Shown here in pieces: positions 8,548-17,029 of a stretch of DNA of 64,000 bases; within the stretch, counting starts at the first letter, position 1, and the number at the start of each line of letters is the position of its first letter. A program made the position numbers and the translations under genes. Source of the DNA: CBETVX01 sp965539935. Lineage in GTDB: Bacteria > Bacillota > Clostridia > Peptostreptococcales > Caminicellaceae. Location: assembly GCA_965539935.1 (NCBI GenBank), contig CBETVX010000007.1, forward strand, positions 1 to 64,000, written 5' to 3'. The notes under the pieces were generated by a model. That model saw only the letters and a program-made list of their open reading frames with translations. It had not been told where the DNA came from and made no database searches.

Positions 8548-10083
8548 CTACTCCCACTCTATTGTACTAGGAGGTTTAGATGTTACATCGTAAAGTATTC
8601 TATTTACATTATCTACTTCATTTACTATTCTATTGGATATTTTTTCAAGTACATCATAGGGGATTCTTGCCCAGTCGGAAGTCATACCATCGGTACTGGT
8701 TACAGCTCTAATTCCTACTGCATGGGCATAGGTTCTCTCATCTCCCATAACTCCCACACTACTTATACCAGGAAGAACAGTAAAGTACTGCCATATATCA
8801 CGATCAAGTCCAGCATTTTTTATTTCTTCCCTTAATATGGCATCGGAATCCCTAACTATCTTAAGCTTTTCTTCTGTAACTTCACCTAATACCCTAATTG
8901 CAAGACCTGGTCCTGGGAAGGGCTGTCTCCAAACTAATTCTTCTGGCATTCCAAGTTCTTCCCCTGCTCTTCTTACTTCATCCTTAAATAGTTGTCTTAG
9001 GGGCTCTATAAGTTTGAAAGTCATATCCTCAGGAAGTCCACCTACATTATGATGACTTTTTATAACGGCAGCTTCATCGGTACCACTTTCTATTACATCG
9101 GGATATATAGTTCCCTGTAGCAAGAAATCTACCTTTCCAAGCTTTGAAGCCTCTTCTTCAAATACTCTAATAAACTCTTCTCCAATAATCTTCCTCTTGG
9201 TTTCTGGGTCAGTTATTCCCTTAAGTCTATTTAAAAATCTATCTTGAGCATTCACTCTTATAAGATTCATATTAAATTTCTTACCGAAAAACTCTTCTAC
9301 TTCGTCCCCTTCATTTTTTCTTAAAAGTCCGTGGTCAACAAAGATACATGTAAGCTGATCCCCAATAGCTTTGTGGACTAACACTGCTGCCACTGAAGAA
9401 TCTACACCTCCAGATAGGCCACAAAGTACCTTCTTATCTCCAACTTTTTCTTTTATTTCCTCAATAGTTTTTTCTACGAAGTTTTCCATTGTCCAGCTTC
9501 CAGAACATCCACATATCTCATATATAAAGTTTTGTAAAAAGTCCTTTCCAAAGGGAGTATGTTCCACTTCTGGATGGAATTGTACTGCATAAAGCTTCTT
9601 TTCCCTATTCTCCATGGCTGCAACTGGACAACTTTCTGTAGATGCCGTTACTTCAAATCCTTCAGGAAGTTTTTCAATAAAGTCTGTGTGGCTCATCCAA
9701 CATACCGATTGATTTTTAATATTCTTAAATATATTCTTATTTGGTCTAATATCAAGCTTTACCTTTCCATACTCCCTAGTGTCAGCTCTATTTACTTTCC
9801 CACCAAAAACATGGGCCATAAGCTGTCCACCATAGCAAATTCCAAGTATAGGAATATTAAGCTCAAATATTTCCTTTGATATACTTGGTGCATCTTCTGC
9901 ATATACACTAGCTGGCCCTCCAGTAAAGATTATCCCTGTAGGTTTCTTTTCCTTTGCCTTCTCTAACCCATCCTTATATGAAACTATCTCGCAATAAACA
10001 TTTGCTTCCCTAACACGTCTAGCTATAAGCTGATTGTATTGTCCACCAAAATCTATGATTAGAATAAATTCTTTAGATTCCAT
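8548..10083 (-). CDS. guaA: GMP synthase (glutamine-hydrolysing)
   Basis: 511 residues, normal length. It converts XMP to GMP using ATP and glutamine. The N-terminal class I glutamine amidotransferase (about 1-195) shows the nucleophile in GICYGGQ and the His/Glu pair in VQFHPEVEHT. The ATP-pyrophosphatase domain has the P-loop SGGVDSS, and the C-terminal dimerisation domain ends in the family signature PPSTIEWE. The ATG follows AGGAGG. It lies 57 bp downstream of guaB on the same strand, so both depend on the guaB riboswitch. Confidence 0.97.
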   Translation of the reverse strand: MESKEFILIIDFGGQYNQLIARRVREANVYCEIVSYKDGLEKAKEKKPTGIIFTGGPASVYAEDAPSISKEIFELNIPILGICYGGQLMAHVFGGKVNRADTREYGKVKLDIRPNKNIFKNIKNQSVCWMSHTDFIEKLPEGFEVTASTESCPVAAMENREKKLYAVQFHPEVEHTPFGKDFLQNFIYEICGCSGSWTMENFVEKTIEEIKEKVGDKKVLCGLSGGVDSSVAAVLVHKAIGDQLTCIFVDHGLLRKNEGDEVEEFFGKKFNMNLIRVNAQDRFLNRLKGITDPETKRKIIGEEFIRVFEEEASKLGKVDFLLQGTIYPDVIESGTDEAAVIKSHHNVGGLPEDMTFKLIEPLRQLFKDEVRRAGEELGMPEELVWRQPFPGPGLAIRVLGEVTEEKLKIVRDSDAILREEIKNAGLDRDIWQYFTVLPGISSVGVMGDERTYAHAVGIRAVTSTDGMTSDWARIPYDVLEKISNRIVNEVDNVNRILYDVTSKPPSTIEWE

Positions 10084-10140
10084 AGTTTCCTCCTTATTTT
10101 TTGTGCATAATTTGTGGTATAAAGTTTAAGTTAATACTTT

Positions 10141-11604
10141 TTATTCCTGTGAAATGCTATAGTTTGGTGATTCTTTAGTTATATGGATATCATGGGGATG
10201 ACTTTCTTTTAGACCTGCTCCTGTAATCTTTATGAACTTGCCATTTTTCTTTAAGTCTTCAATATTTGGAGTACCACAATATCCCATACCAGCCTTTAGT
10301 CCCCCAACTAGCTGATAAATAGTTTCTCTAAGGGGTCCTCTATAGGGAACTCTTCCTTCTACTCCCTCAGGAACAAACTTTTTGGCATCCTCTTGGAAGT
10401 ATCTATCTTTACTACCGGAACTCATAGCGCCCAAGGATCCCATACCTCTATATACTTTAAAGCTTCTTCCCTTATAAATAACTGTCTCCCCAGGACTTTC
10501 TTCTGTACCTGCAAATAAAGAACCTATCATTATAACATCTGCACCAGCAGCTATTGCCTTAGGTATATCTCCTGAGAACTTAATTCCACCATCGGCTATG
10601 ATAGGTACATCATACTTAGCTGCAGCCTTTGCACAATCGTATATTGCAGTAATTTGAGGTACTCCAATGCCAGCCACTACCCTTGTAGTACATATGGATC
10701 CAGGGCCTATACCTACCTTTACAGCATCGGCACCAGCCTTTATTAAATCTTCAGTGGCTTCAGCAGTAGCTACATTTCCAGCTATCACTTGAAGGTCAGG
10801 ATACTCATTCTTTATTTTTTCAACAGCTTTAATAACTCCTATGGAATGTCCATGGGCTGTATCTATAGTTATTACATCTACACCTGCATCTACTAGAGCC
10901 TTAACTCTCTCCATCATATCTCCAGTTACTCCAACGGCAGCTCCTGCTAATAATCTACTTTGACTATCGGTTGCCCTATTTGGATATTTAATAGTCTTTT
11001 CTATATCCTTTATAGTTATTAAACCTTTAAGTATTCCATTTTCATCTACTATTGGAAGTTTTTCTATCTTCCACTTTCTAAGTATTCTTTCCGCTTCCTC
11101 TAAAGTTGTTCCTTCCTTTGCAGTTACTAATTTATCCTTAGTCATTACTTCTTCAATAGTCTTAGAGGGATCATTTTCAAACCTTATATCCCTATTAGTT
11201 ATGATTCCCACAAGTTTTCCAGCTTCATCTGTCACTGGTACCCCTGATATACGATATCTTTCCATAAGTTCCATTGCATCTGCTATCATATGCTTAGGCG
11301 ATAGGTGAAAGGGATCTACTATAACTCCATGTTCACTTCTTTTAACCTTATCCACTTCCATAGCTTGTCTCTCAATGGACATGTTTTTATGGATTATACC
11401 AATTCCACCTTCCCTAGCAATAGCTATGGCTAATTTTGATTCCGTAACTGTATCCATGCTGGCACTCATTATTGGTATATTTAGTTTTATCTTTTTAGTA
11501 AGTCTAGTTTTAACATCTACATCCTTTGGTAGAACTTCTGACCTCTGAGGTATTAATAGAACATCATCAAAGGTTAATCCTTCTTTTATAAGTTTACCTT
11601 CCAT
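10141..11604 (-). CDS. guaB: IMP dehydrogenase
   Basis: 487 residues. It oxidises IMP to XMP with NAD+, the first committed step to GMP. The catalytic cysteine is in GPGSICTTR, the catalytic flap includes the EGVEGRVPYRG region, and a CBS pair (about 95-210) is inserted in the barrel (MIADAMELMERYRISGVPV, then LPIVDENGILKGLIT). The start ATG follows AAAAGGAGAGGATACAG. A guanine-class riboswitch with terminator precedes it, and guaA follows. Confidence 0.97.
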   Translation of the reverse strand: MEGKLIKEGLTFDDVLLIPQRSEVLPKDVDVKTRLTKKIKLNIPIMSASMDTVTESKLAIAIAREGGIGIIHKNMSIERQAMEVDKVKRSEHGVIVDPFHLSPKHMIADAMELMERYRISGVPVTDEAGKLVGIITNRDIRFENDPSKTIEEVMTKDKLVTAKEGTTLEEAERILRKWKIEKLPIVDENGILKGLITIKDIEKTIKYPNRATDSQSRLLAGAAVGVTGDMMERVKALVDAGVDVITIDTAHGHSIGVIKAVEKIKNEYPDLQVIAGNVATAEATEDLIKAGADAVKVGIGPGSICTTRVVAGIGVPQITAIYDCAKAAAKYDVPIIADGGIKFSGDIPKAIAAGADVIMIGSLFAGTEESPGETVIYKGRSFKVYRGMGSLGAMSSGSKDRYFQEDAKKFVPEGVEGRVPYRGPLRETIYQLVGGLKAGMGYCGTPNIEDLKKNGKFIKITGAGLKESHPHDIHITKESPNYSISQE

Positions 11605-11655
11605 AGCTGTATCCTCTCCTTTTAATATTAGTTAATTTTCATTGGTTTTAGCTCC

Positions 11656-11709
11656 AAAAACAAAAATAGCCTGTATAACAACTTCAAAATGAGTGAAATT
11701 ATTATACAG
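11656..11709 (-). terminator. Riboswitch-controlled terminator upstream of guaB
   Basis: On the minus strand CTGTATAATAATTTC pairs with GAAGTTGTTATACAG and is followed by GCTATTTTTGTTTTT. The left arm can instead pair with the riboswitch P1 3' strand plus GAAATTATTATA (an exact complement), forming an antiterminator. Ligand binding locks P1, frees this terminator and turns guaBA off. Confidence 0.85.
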
Positions 11710-11763
11710 ACCCCTTATCTTTTTAAAAATTAGATAGTCATAAATATTGTACTATAATAATTT

Positions 11764-11834
11764 CACCCATAGTCAGAAGGTTTACGGCCCTCTGGTAGAA
11801 ACTTCCAGTCCATATTACTGAGATTATATGAGTG
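11764..11834 (-). ncRNA. Purine riboswitch aptamer, guanine class
   Basis: The minus strand shows P1 (CACTCATA / TATGGGTG), the purine core GGACTGGAAG, J2/3 GTTTCTACC and the P3 loop CCGTAAA, then GACTATGG. The specificity base just before P1 (position 74 in xpt numbering) is C, which pairs with guanine or hypoxanthine; adenine aptamers have U there. Placement about 160 nt before guaB with an intervening switchable terminator makes it an OFF switch for GMP synthesis. Confidence 0.93.
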
Positions 11835-11860
11835 ATATTTTCTTTATTGTATTTTTATAT

Positions 11861-11889
11861 AAACTATCAAATATATAAAGAAATGTCAA
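11861..11889 (-). promoter_or_regulatory. Sigma-A-type promoter for the guaBA leader
   Basis: TTGACA (11884-11889) and TAGTTT (11861-11866) are spaced by 17 bp on the minus strand, about 25 bp upstream of the purine aptamer. Confidence 0.6.
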
Positions 11890-11935
11890 TATCATATAGT
11901 ACAATATTTAATTTAATATTTTTTAATATTCCTTA

Positions 11936-12100
11936 TTATTTCTTATTTTCACTAGAATCTAATGACCCTGAATCTTCTCCTAGGGACACATGGGTATCTT
12001 TCATATTAGTTAATGAATTACTTTTGGATCTATTATTCTTACCAAAATTTAATCTATTACCCCCTCTAAACATATCTAGTAGATTATCAAAAAAACCCAT
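11936..12100 (-). CDS. Small polar protein with amphipathic N-terminus
   Basis: 54 residues starting MGFFDNLLDMFRGG, then Asn/Ser/Lys-rich and disordered-looking, ending in SSENKK. I choose the ATG at 12100 because GAGGAGGTGTAAAG lies just before it; a longer reading from 12166 has no ribosome site. There is no recognised family. It is transcribed toward guaB, and its stop is about 50 bp from the guaB promoter. It is divergent from the spore coat genes. Possibly a small sporulation or membrane-associated protein (guess). Confidence 0.55.
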   Translation of the reverse strand: MGFFDNLLDMFRGGNRLNFGKNNRSKSNSLTNMKDTHVSLGEDSGSLDSSENKK

Positions 12101-12264
12101 CTTTACACCTCCTCTCATAAATTTTAAAACTGTACAATATTTCATGAAAGATATAAAAATATCCAATATTTCTAATAATGCTTATCCACTTCATTTTTTA
12201 CATGCTATAATAAACCCTATTTTCCAAATAATAATTTTATATAAGTCAAAAAGGAGGTCCTGTT

Positions 12265-12495
12265 ATGCAAATATTTTCTCCACCCAATGAAAAGATTATT
12301 AATTCTACCCTTAGCCAATCGGATCTGAAGATTTTAGAAACTCAACTTTCCTATGAAACTATGATTATAAAAAAATATAATCAATATGCGGAATTATGTG
12401 AAGATGCTCAGTTAAAAAAGCTATGTCATCAAGGAGCTAAAAAACATAAGCAAAACTATGAAATGTTGTTAAATTTTTTAAATATACATCAATAG
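12265..12495 (+). CDS. CotF-like small spore coat protein
   Basis: 76 residues, all helical, with the pattern LSYETMIIKKYNQYAELCEDAQLKKLCHQGAKKHKQNY typical of the short CotF/DUF-type spore coat family (one half of a ferritin-like four-helix bundle). It shares the core Y-x4-C-xDAQLK with the protein at 12965 (YSNRCQDAQLKQM). A strong AAGGAGG precedes the ATG. It is the first of four similar genes in a row. Role: spore coat or forespore structural protein, by family. Confidence 0.65.
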   Translation: MQIFSPPNEKIINSTLSQSDLKILETQLSYETMIIKKYNQYAELCEDAQLKKLCHQGAKKHKQNYEMLLNFLNIHQ

Positions 12496-12545
12496 TATTT
12501 GAAATTTAAGAGAAATAATTCATTAAAACACAAGGAGAGAAAATT

Positions 12546-12836
12546 ATGGCTAATCTAATACATCATAGACTAATTTTAAGTGAACGGGAACTTCTTGATG
12601 ATCTTTTAATGTCTGAAGACCAGATTACTAATGGATACAATACTGGAATATCAAAATCTACATGTAATGACTTCAGAAAAATTTTAAGTTCATGTCTTTC
12701 TAATGCCCATTATTGTCAATTCCATATACTTTCTACAAAGGAACAAAGAGGTTGGTGTGAATCTGAAGAAGCTAGCTCTAATTATTTAGAAAGTATTAAA
12801 TCTAAATATGAATCAATATTTAATGAATTAAGATAA
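12546..12836 (+). CDS. CotF-like spore coat protein
   Basis: 96 residues. LILSERELLDDLLMSEDQITNGYNTGISKSTCNDFRKILSSCLSNAHYCQFHILSTKEQRGW follows the CotF layout: a Dxx-S-E-K-x2-T-type first helix and a second helix before a GW-type tail. It has three cysteines, possible cross-link sites in the coat. The ATG follows AAGGAGAG, 50 bp after the previous gene. Confidence 0.65.
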   Translation: MANLIHHRLILSERELLDDLLMSEDQITNGYNTGISKSTCNDFRKILSSCLSNAHYCQFHILSTKEQRGWCESEEASSNYLESIKSKYESIFNELR

Positions 12837-12964
12837 AATTTTATGATTTTACATTATTTTTAAATTTTTTCTTTAAATTTTGCTGAATATTTATATCTTC
12901 CTTAACACAAAATATATTTGGATAATCCCATAAGAAAACAATCATTTTGAAAGGAGAATGTATT

Positions 12965-13171
12965 GTGGCAAATTTAAACCAAATAAACCTTAGTAACCTC
13001 AGTCAAATGGAACTTGAAAATTTAAGACATATTATAGATTCTCATCAAACTATGGCAGGTAAACTTGAAGAGTATTCCAATAGATGTCAAGATGCACAGT
13101 TAAAACAAATGTTTTCAGAAGCTGCTCAATCAGCTAGAACAACAGCTCAGCAACTTACTAATAAATTATAG
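12965..13171 (+). CDS. CotF-like small spore coat protein
   Basis: 68 residues from a GTG start at 12965, placed by AAAGGAG eight bases before it; an upstream TTG lies within the ribosome site region and is unlikely. The two helices (MELENLRHIIDSHQTMAGKLEEYSNRCQDAQLKQMF and a second SAARTTAQQL-like helix) match the short spore coat family and are a paralogue of the 12265 product. It is third in the row of four. Confidence 0.65.
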   Translation: MANLNQINLSNLSQMELENLRHIIDSHQTMAGKLEEYSNRCQDAQLKQMFSEAAQSARTTAQQLTNKL

Positions 13172-13284
13172 AATGTACCACTTAGAAACTTAATTTATGA
13201 TAATTCTAGATATCTATAGTTGAAAATTGAATATACTACTTGTTCAATATTTTGATTAAAAATAATAACAATGGAGGTCTCAAA

Positions 13285-13590
13285 ATGAATATAAATGTTC
13301 AAGGTATGACTGAAAAGGATATGGTAAGTGACGTACTTTCTGGAACTAAGGCAAGCTTATCTGATTATACTACAGCAATAAGCGAATGTAGTAATAAGAG
13401 TTTAAAAAATGCTTTAACTCAGCTTAGAACTGAAGCTGAACAATTCCAAGAACAACTAGGCTCAATTGCTATTCAGAAAGGATATTATCCTACTTCTCCA
13501 ACAGCAAGCAGTCAAGCTAGACAGCAAATTAAAAGTGAGCTTTCTAAAGTCATGACTGGTGGAGGAATAACTGGTCAAGTAATGAGATAA
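13285..13590 (+). CDS. CotF family spore coat protein
   Basis: 101 residues from the ATG at 13285, which follows ATGGAGGTCTC; an in-frame ATG 45 bp upstream has no ribosome site. The text TEKDMVSDVLSGTKASLSDYTTAISECSNKSLKNAL, then GYYPTSPTASSQARQQI, is close to the classical CotF C-terminal half, including the conserved YYP. It is the last gene of the set and is followed by a strong terminator. Confidence 0.75.
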   Translation: MNINVQGMTEKDMVSDVLSGTKASLSDYTTAISECSNKSLKNALTQLRTEAEQFQEQLGSIAIQKGYYPTSPTASSQARQQIKSELSKVMTGGGITGQVMR

Positions 13591-13599
13591 TAATATTTT

Positions 13600-13636
13600 A
13601 AGGACTCTATAAATTTAATAGTTTTATAGAGTCCTT
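13600..13636. terminator. Rho-independent terminator after the coat genes
   Basis: AAGGACTCTATAAA and TTTATAGAGTCCTT arms with a 9-nt loop, followed by TGTTTTAT on the plus strand. It may also serve the minus-strand epimerase ending at 13682. Confidence 0.8.
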
Positions 13637-13681
13637 TGTTTTATATCATAAAATATCTGATTTTAATCCTTTACACTTTTT

Positions 13682-14767
13682 CTATATGTAATTAATATTT
13701 TCAATACCTTCAAAGCCAAATCCCGGCCTATCCGATAGATTAATTTTATATTTATCAAAATTTGACCCACCAGCTACAGGGTCTTCCTTACATAGCATCG
13801 GTACATCTAAATCCACCTTTGTAATTATAGCCTTTGCTCCTGCTAAATGGGAGGCTGCCGTTGCACCTATACTACTTTCCATCATGCTACCAATCATACA
13901 CTCCATTTCAGCTGCCTCTGCCATGGCTATAATCTTAAGGGCATTATATATTCCACCGGTTTTCATAAGTTTTATATTTAAAAGGTCGGCAGCCCTCATA
14001 TTAATAATTTTCATTGCATCCCCAGGAGAAAATAAGCTTTCATCTGCCAATATTGGTAAGGAAACATTATCGGTTACAAATTTAAGTCCCTCTAAATCAT
14101 AGGCCTTTACAGGTTGCTCAACTAATTCAATATTTATATCTAAATCCTCCATTTTCCTAATAATTTTTACTGCTTCCTTAGGCTTCCATCCTTGATTAGC
14201 ATCTAGTCTTAGGGAGATTTCCTTTCCTACAGCTTCACTTATGGCCCTTACCCTTTCTAAATCCTTTTTGGAATCCTTTCCAACTTTAATTTTTAATGTC
14301 TTATATCCCATATTTATGGCCTCTAAACTATCTCTAACCATTTCATCAATTTCGTTTACACTAATGGTAATATCTGAAATAATGTCACCCTTATGTCCTC
14401 CTAATAGCTTATAAACTGGGGCTTTATAAAGCTGTCCAAATAAATCATACAGTGCTATGTCTAATGCCGCCTTAGCACTGGTATTTCCCACTAAAGAATT
14501 ATTTAGTTTTATCATGATGTTTTCAAAGTTTTCAATATTAAGGCCCATTATATTTTTCTTTATATACTTTATACCACCAATAATTCCTTCAATAGTATCC
14601 CCAGTAATTACCTCTGTGGGAGCCGCTGCTCCATATCCTATATTTCCAGTATCAGTTATAACCTTTACTATTATATTTTCAATATTATTTACTGTTCTAA
14701 GGGCAGTTTTAAAGGGTTTTTTTAAAGGTATTGATATTGTACCTATTTTAATATCCTTAATTATCAT
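13682..14767 (-). CDS. Dipeptide epimerase (L-Ala-D/L-Glu type)
   Basis: 361 residues of the muconate-lactonizing subgroup of the enolase superfamily. The barrel shows the KxK base (LKIKVGK), metal ligands in LDANQGW, VEQP and LADES, and the opposite-face lysine in IKLMKTGG. This combination is typical of L-Ala-D/L-Glu epimerase (B. subtilis YkfB), which converts the murein dipeptide to L-Ala-L-Glu. The gene is the last of a set with an M20 amidohydrolase, an LD-carboxypeptidase and an oligopeptide-binding lipoprotein, which supports the murein role. Other dipeptide specificities exist in the family. Confidence 0.85.
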   Translation of the reverse strand: MIIKDIKIGTISIPLKKPFKTALRTVNNIENIIVKVITDTGNIGYGAAAPTEVITGDTIEGIIGGIKYIKKNIMGLNIENFENIMIKLNNSLVGNTSAKAALDIALYDLFGQLYKAPVYKLLGGHKGDIISDITISVNEIDEMVRDSLEAINMGYKTLKIKVGKDSKKDLERVRAISEAVGKEISLRLDANQGWKPKEAVKIIRKMEDLDINIELVEQPVKAYDLEGLKFVTDNVSLPILADESLFSPGDAMKIINMRAADLLNIKLMKTGGIYNALKIIAMAEAAEMECMIGSMMESSIGATAASHLAGAKAIITKVDLDVPMLCKEDPVAGGSNFDKYKINLSDRPGFGFEGIENINYI

Positions 14768-14840
14768 ATATTAAACACTCCCCTATAATTATCAATGTAT
14801 TATTCCCTTCATAAAAGAATTTTCTCCATATCCATAAGTT

Positions 14841-16019
14841 TTACTTTAAAACTTCAAGGACATTTTGAACCTGTAGGGCAGTTCCTATACTTAAACAATC
14901 TTCATCTATATCAAACAGGCAATGATGTCCATCATGAATAATTCCCTTCTCAATATTTCCACATCCTAGTCTAAAGTAGGCTCCCGGGGCCTTTTCAAGG
15001 AAATAGGCGAAGTCCTCAACCCCTAGACTAGGTTCCTTTATTATCCTAACCCTTTCTTTCCCCAATATATTTTCGGCATTCCTTTTTACTAAATCCACCA
15101 TATCATCATCATTGATAAGGGCTGTATATCCTGGCTCAATAAATACTTCCCCCTTACCTCCCATTGACTGGCTAAGATCCGTAACAATTTTTTCGATTCT
15201 TTCTAGTACTTCTTTCCTCGTCTGAGGACTTAAGGTTCTGACAGTTCCTATCATTTCAATTTTGTTTGCAATAATATTACCCCTTTCCCCTCCATGTATA
15301 GCTCCAATAGTTATCACAGCAGAATCCCTTGGGTCAAGGTTTCTACTTACTATGGATTGTAAAGTCACTACCACATGACTGGCTATAAGGAGAGCATCTA
15401 CACCAGAATGGGGATATGCTCCATGGGTACTTTCACCATGTATTACTATTTTTATACTATCGGAGGAGGCATTCATCTTACCATATTTAACTCCAATCTC
15501 ACCAACGGGTATCTCTGGAGCAACATGAAGTCCAAAAACAACATCAACCTTTGGATTCTCCATTACTCCCTCCTCAATCATAGGTTTTGCTCCGCCTACA
15601 GTTTCTTCAGCCGGCTGAAAAAACAGCTTTATATTACCCTTTATTTCATCCTTCATGTCATTTAATATCCTTGCAGTTCCTAATAATATGGTCATATGGG
15701 CATCATGTCCACATGCATGCATCTTACCATCTATAGTTGATTTATACTCTACCTTATTTTCCTCAGTTATTGGAAGGGCATCCATATCGGCCCTTAGGGC
15801 AACTGTTTTTCCCCCTTTATTCCCCTTAATAATCCCTACAATTCCAGTTTTAGCTACATTTTTTTCATATTCTATTCCCATTCCTTTAAGGTATTCTTCT
15901 ATTTTCTGAGAAGTTCTAAACTCCTTCATTCCCAGTTCTGGATGTCTATGAAAATCCCTTCTTACTTCTATAAGCCAGTCCTTTATGTCCTGAGCAAGTT
16001 TTAGTGGATTGTCCATCAT
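14841..16019 (-). CDS. M20 family amidohydrolase / peptidase
   Basis: 392 residues of the M20D (aminoacylase / IAA-amino-acid hydrolase-like) group. Metal-binding motifs ACGHDAHM and QPAEETVGGA, and GLHVAPEIPVG in the middle, are all present, with a dimerisation lid domain about 185-295. Likely cleaves N-acyl amino acids or small peptides; in this context a murein-derived peptide is plausible. The ATG overlaps the end of the LD-carboxypeptidase gene by 4 bp, showing translational coupling. The gap to the epimerase is 73 bp. Confidence 0.85.
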   Translation of the reverse strand: MMDNPLKLAQDIKDWLIEVRRDFHRHPELGMKEFRTSQKIEEYLKGMGIEYEKNVAKTGIVGIIKGNKGGKTVALRADMDALPITEENKVEYKSTIDGKMHACGHDAHMTILLGTARILNDMKDEIKGNIKLFFQPAEETVGGAKPMIEEGVMENPKVDVVFGLHVAPEIPVGEIGVKYGKMNASSDSIKIVIHGESTHGAYPHSGVDALLIASHVVVTLQSIVSRNLDPRDSAVITIGAIHGGERGNIIANKIEMIGTVRTLSPQTRKEVLERIEKIVTDLSQSMGGKGEVFIEPGYTALINDDDMVDLVKRNAENILGKERVRIIKEPSLGVEDFAYFLEKAPGAYFRLGCGNIEKGIIHDGHHCLFDIDEDCLSIGTALQVQNVLEVLK

Positions 16020-16945
16020 ATTACCCCACTTTCCTTTATTATTACCTCTCCCTTTCCTGCATCCATAAAAACCTCTACTCCCAGTGGCAATGTTATCATA
16101 GGTTTACAATGGCCCGATTGAAGATTATATATAGTGGGCTTTTTTAAGGGAATTAATATATCTTCAAAAACTTGTAATAACTCTAAGCTTCTTTCAGGTT
16201 CTTCAGGTACACATTTATTCCAATCTCCTAATATAATTCCAGCTGAATCATTAAACTTACCTGCCAATTTTAATTGGGTCATCATTCTATCTACTTTATA
16301 GGGTTCTTCATTTATTTCCTCTATAAAAAGAATTTTTCCTTTAGTATCTATTTCATAGGGAGTTCCTATTGTAGAAGAAATTAGAGATAAATTTCCTCCA
16401 ACTAATATCCCCTCTGCACAGCCTTTATAGATAGTTTTTATACTCTCCCCATTAGGATTTATAATTGTTCTTTCCACAGCACTTCCCATAATAGCTTTTA
16501 ATAAAGATTCCTTTGAAAACTGATGAAATTTATCATTCATCTCTGTTACCATAGGTCCATGGAAGGTAACTAAGTCACAGAACTTATTTATGGCTATGTG
16601 AATAGCAGTTATATCACTATAGCCTACAAATACCTTTGGATTTCTTTTAATATTTTCATAATCTATTTTATCAAGTATCCTTGGAGTCCCATATCCTCCC
16701 CTTAGACAAATAATGCCATCCACCTCATTATCTGAGAACATTTCATTTATATCATTGGCTCTAATATCGTCCCTACCGCTTAAATAACCATATTTACTAT
16801 AGCAACTTTTGCCCATCTTAATCTTAAATCCCATTTCCTCAAGATTTCTCTTCCCCATTTCTATCCTTTCTTCTTCATAGGATGGGCTTGAAGGAGCTAC
16901 TACACCTAATGTATCTCCAAACCTTAATTTCTTAGGTTTTATCAA
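16016..16945 (-). CDS. LD-carboxypeptidase (peptidase S66)
   Basis: 309 residues of the S66 / LdcA-MccF family, of normal length. Typical markers are FGDTLGVVAPSSP at the N-terminus, LRGGYG, the nucleophile in FVGYSDITAIH and a C-terminal SGHCKPMITLPLG holding the catalytic histidine. It removes the terminal D-Ala from murein tetrapeptides, or cleaves related LD bonds. I prefer the TTG at 16945, seven bases after GGGGG, over the upstream in-frame ATG at 16993, which sits in the intercistronic hairpin region. It is coupled to the M20 gene. Confidence 0.87.
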   Translation of the reverse strand: MIKPKKLRFGDTLGVVAPSSPSYEEERIEMGKRNLEEMGFKIKMGKSCYSKYGYLSGRDDIRANDINEMFSDNEVDGIICLRGGYGTPRILDKIDYENIKRNPKVFVGYSDITAIHIAINKFCDLVTFHGPMVTEMNDKFHQFSKESLLKAIMGSAVERTIINPNGESIKTIYKGCAEGILVGGNLSLISSTIGTPYEIDTKGKILFIEEINEEPYKVDRMMTQLKLAGKFNDSAGIILGDWNKCVPEEPERSLELLQVFEDILIPLKKPTIYNLQSGHCKPMITLPLGVEVFMDAGKGEVIIKESGVI

Positions 16946-16979
16946 AATATTACCCCCTTTTTCCTTTAGTTTCACTATT

Positions 16980-17009
16980 AAAATGCCGGACAAAAATGCC
17001 CGACATTTT
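16980..17009 (-). terminator. Intercistronic hairpin (partial terminator)
   Basis: AAAATG.CGG / CCCG.CATTTT arms lie between the binding-protein gene and the LD-carboxypeptidase gene; on the minus strand it is followed by ATTTTAATAG. The weak U tract suggests partial termination or mRNA stabilisation, giving more binding protein than enzymes. Confidence 0.45.
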
Positions 17010-17029
17010 AAATGCTATATTATTTTTAA

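Noticed and set aside
11764..11834. Adenine riboswitch
   Set aside because: The base before P1 is C, not U, and the controlled genes make GMP.
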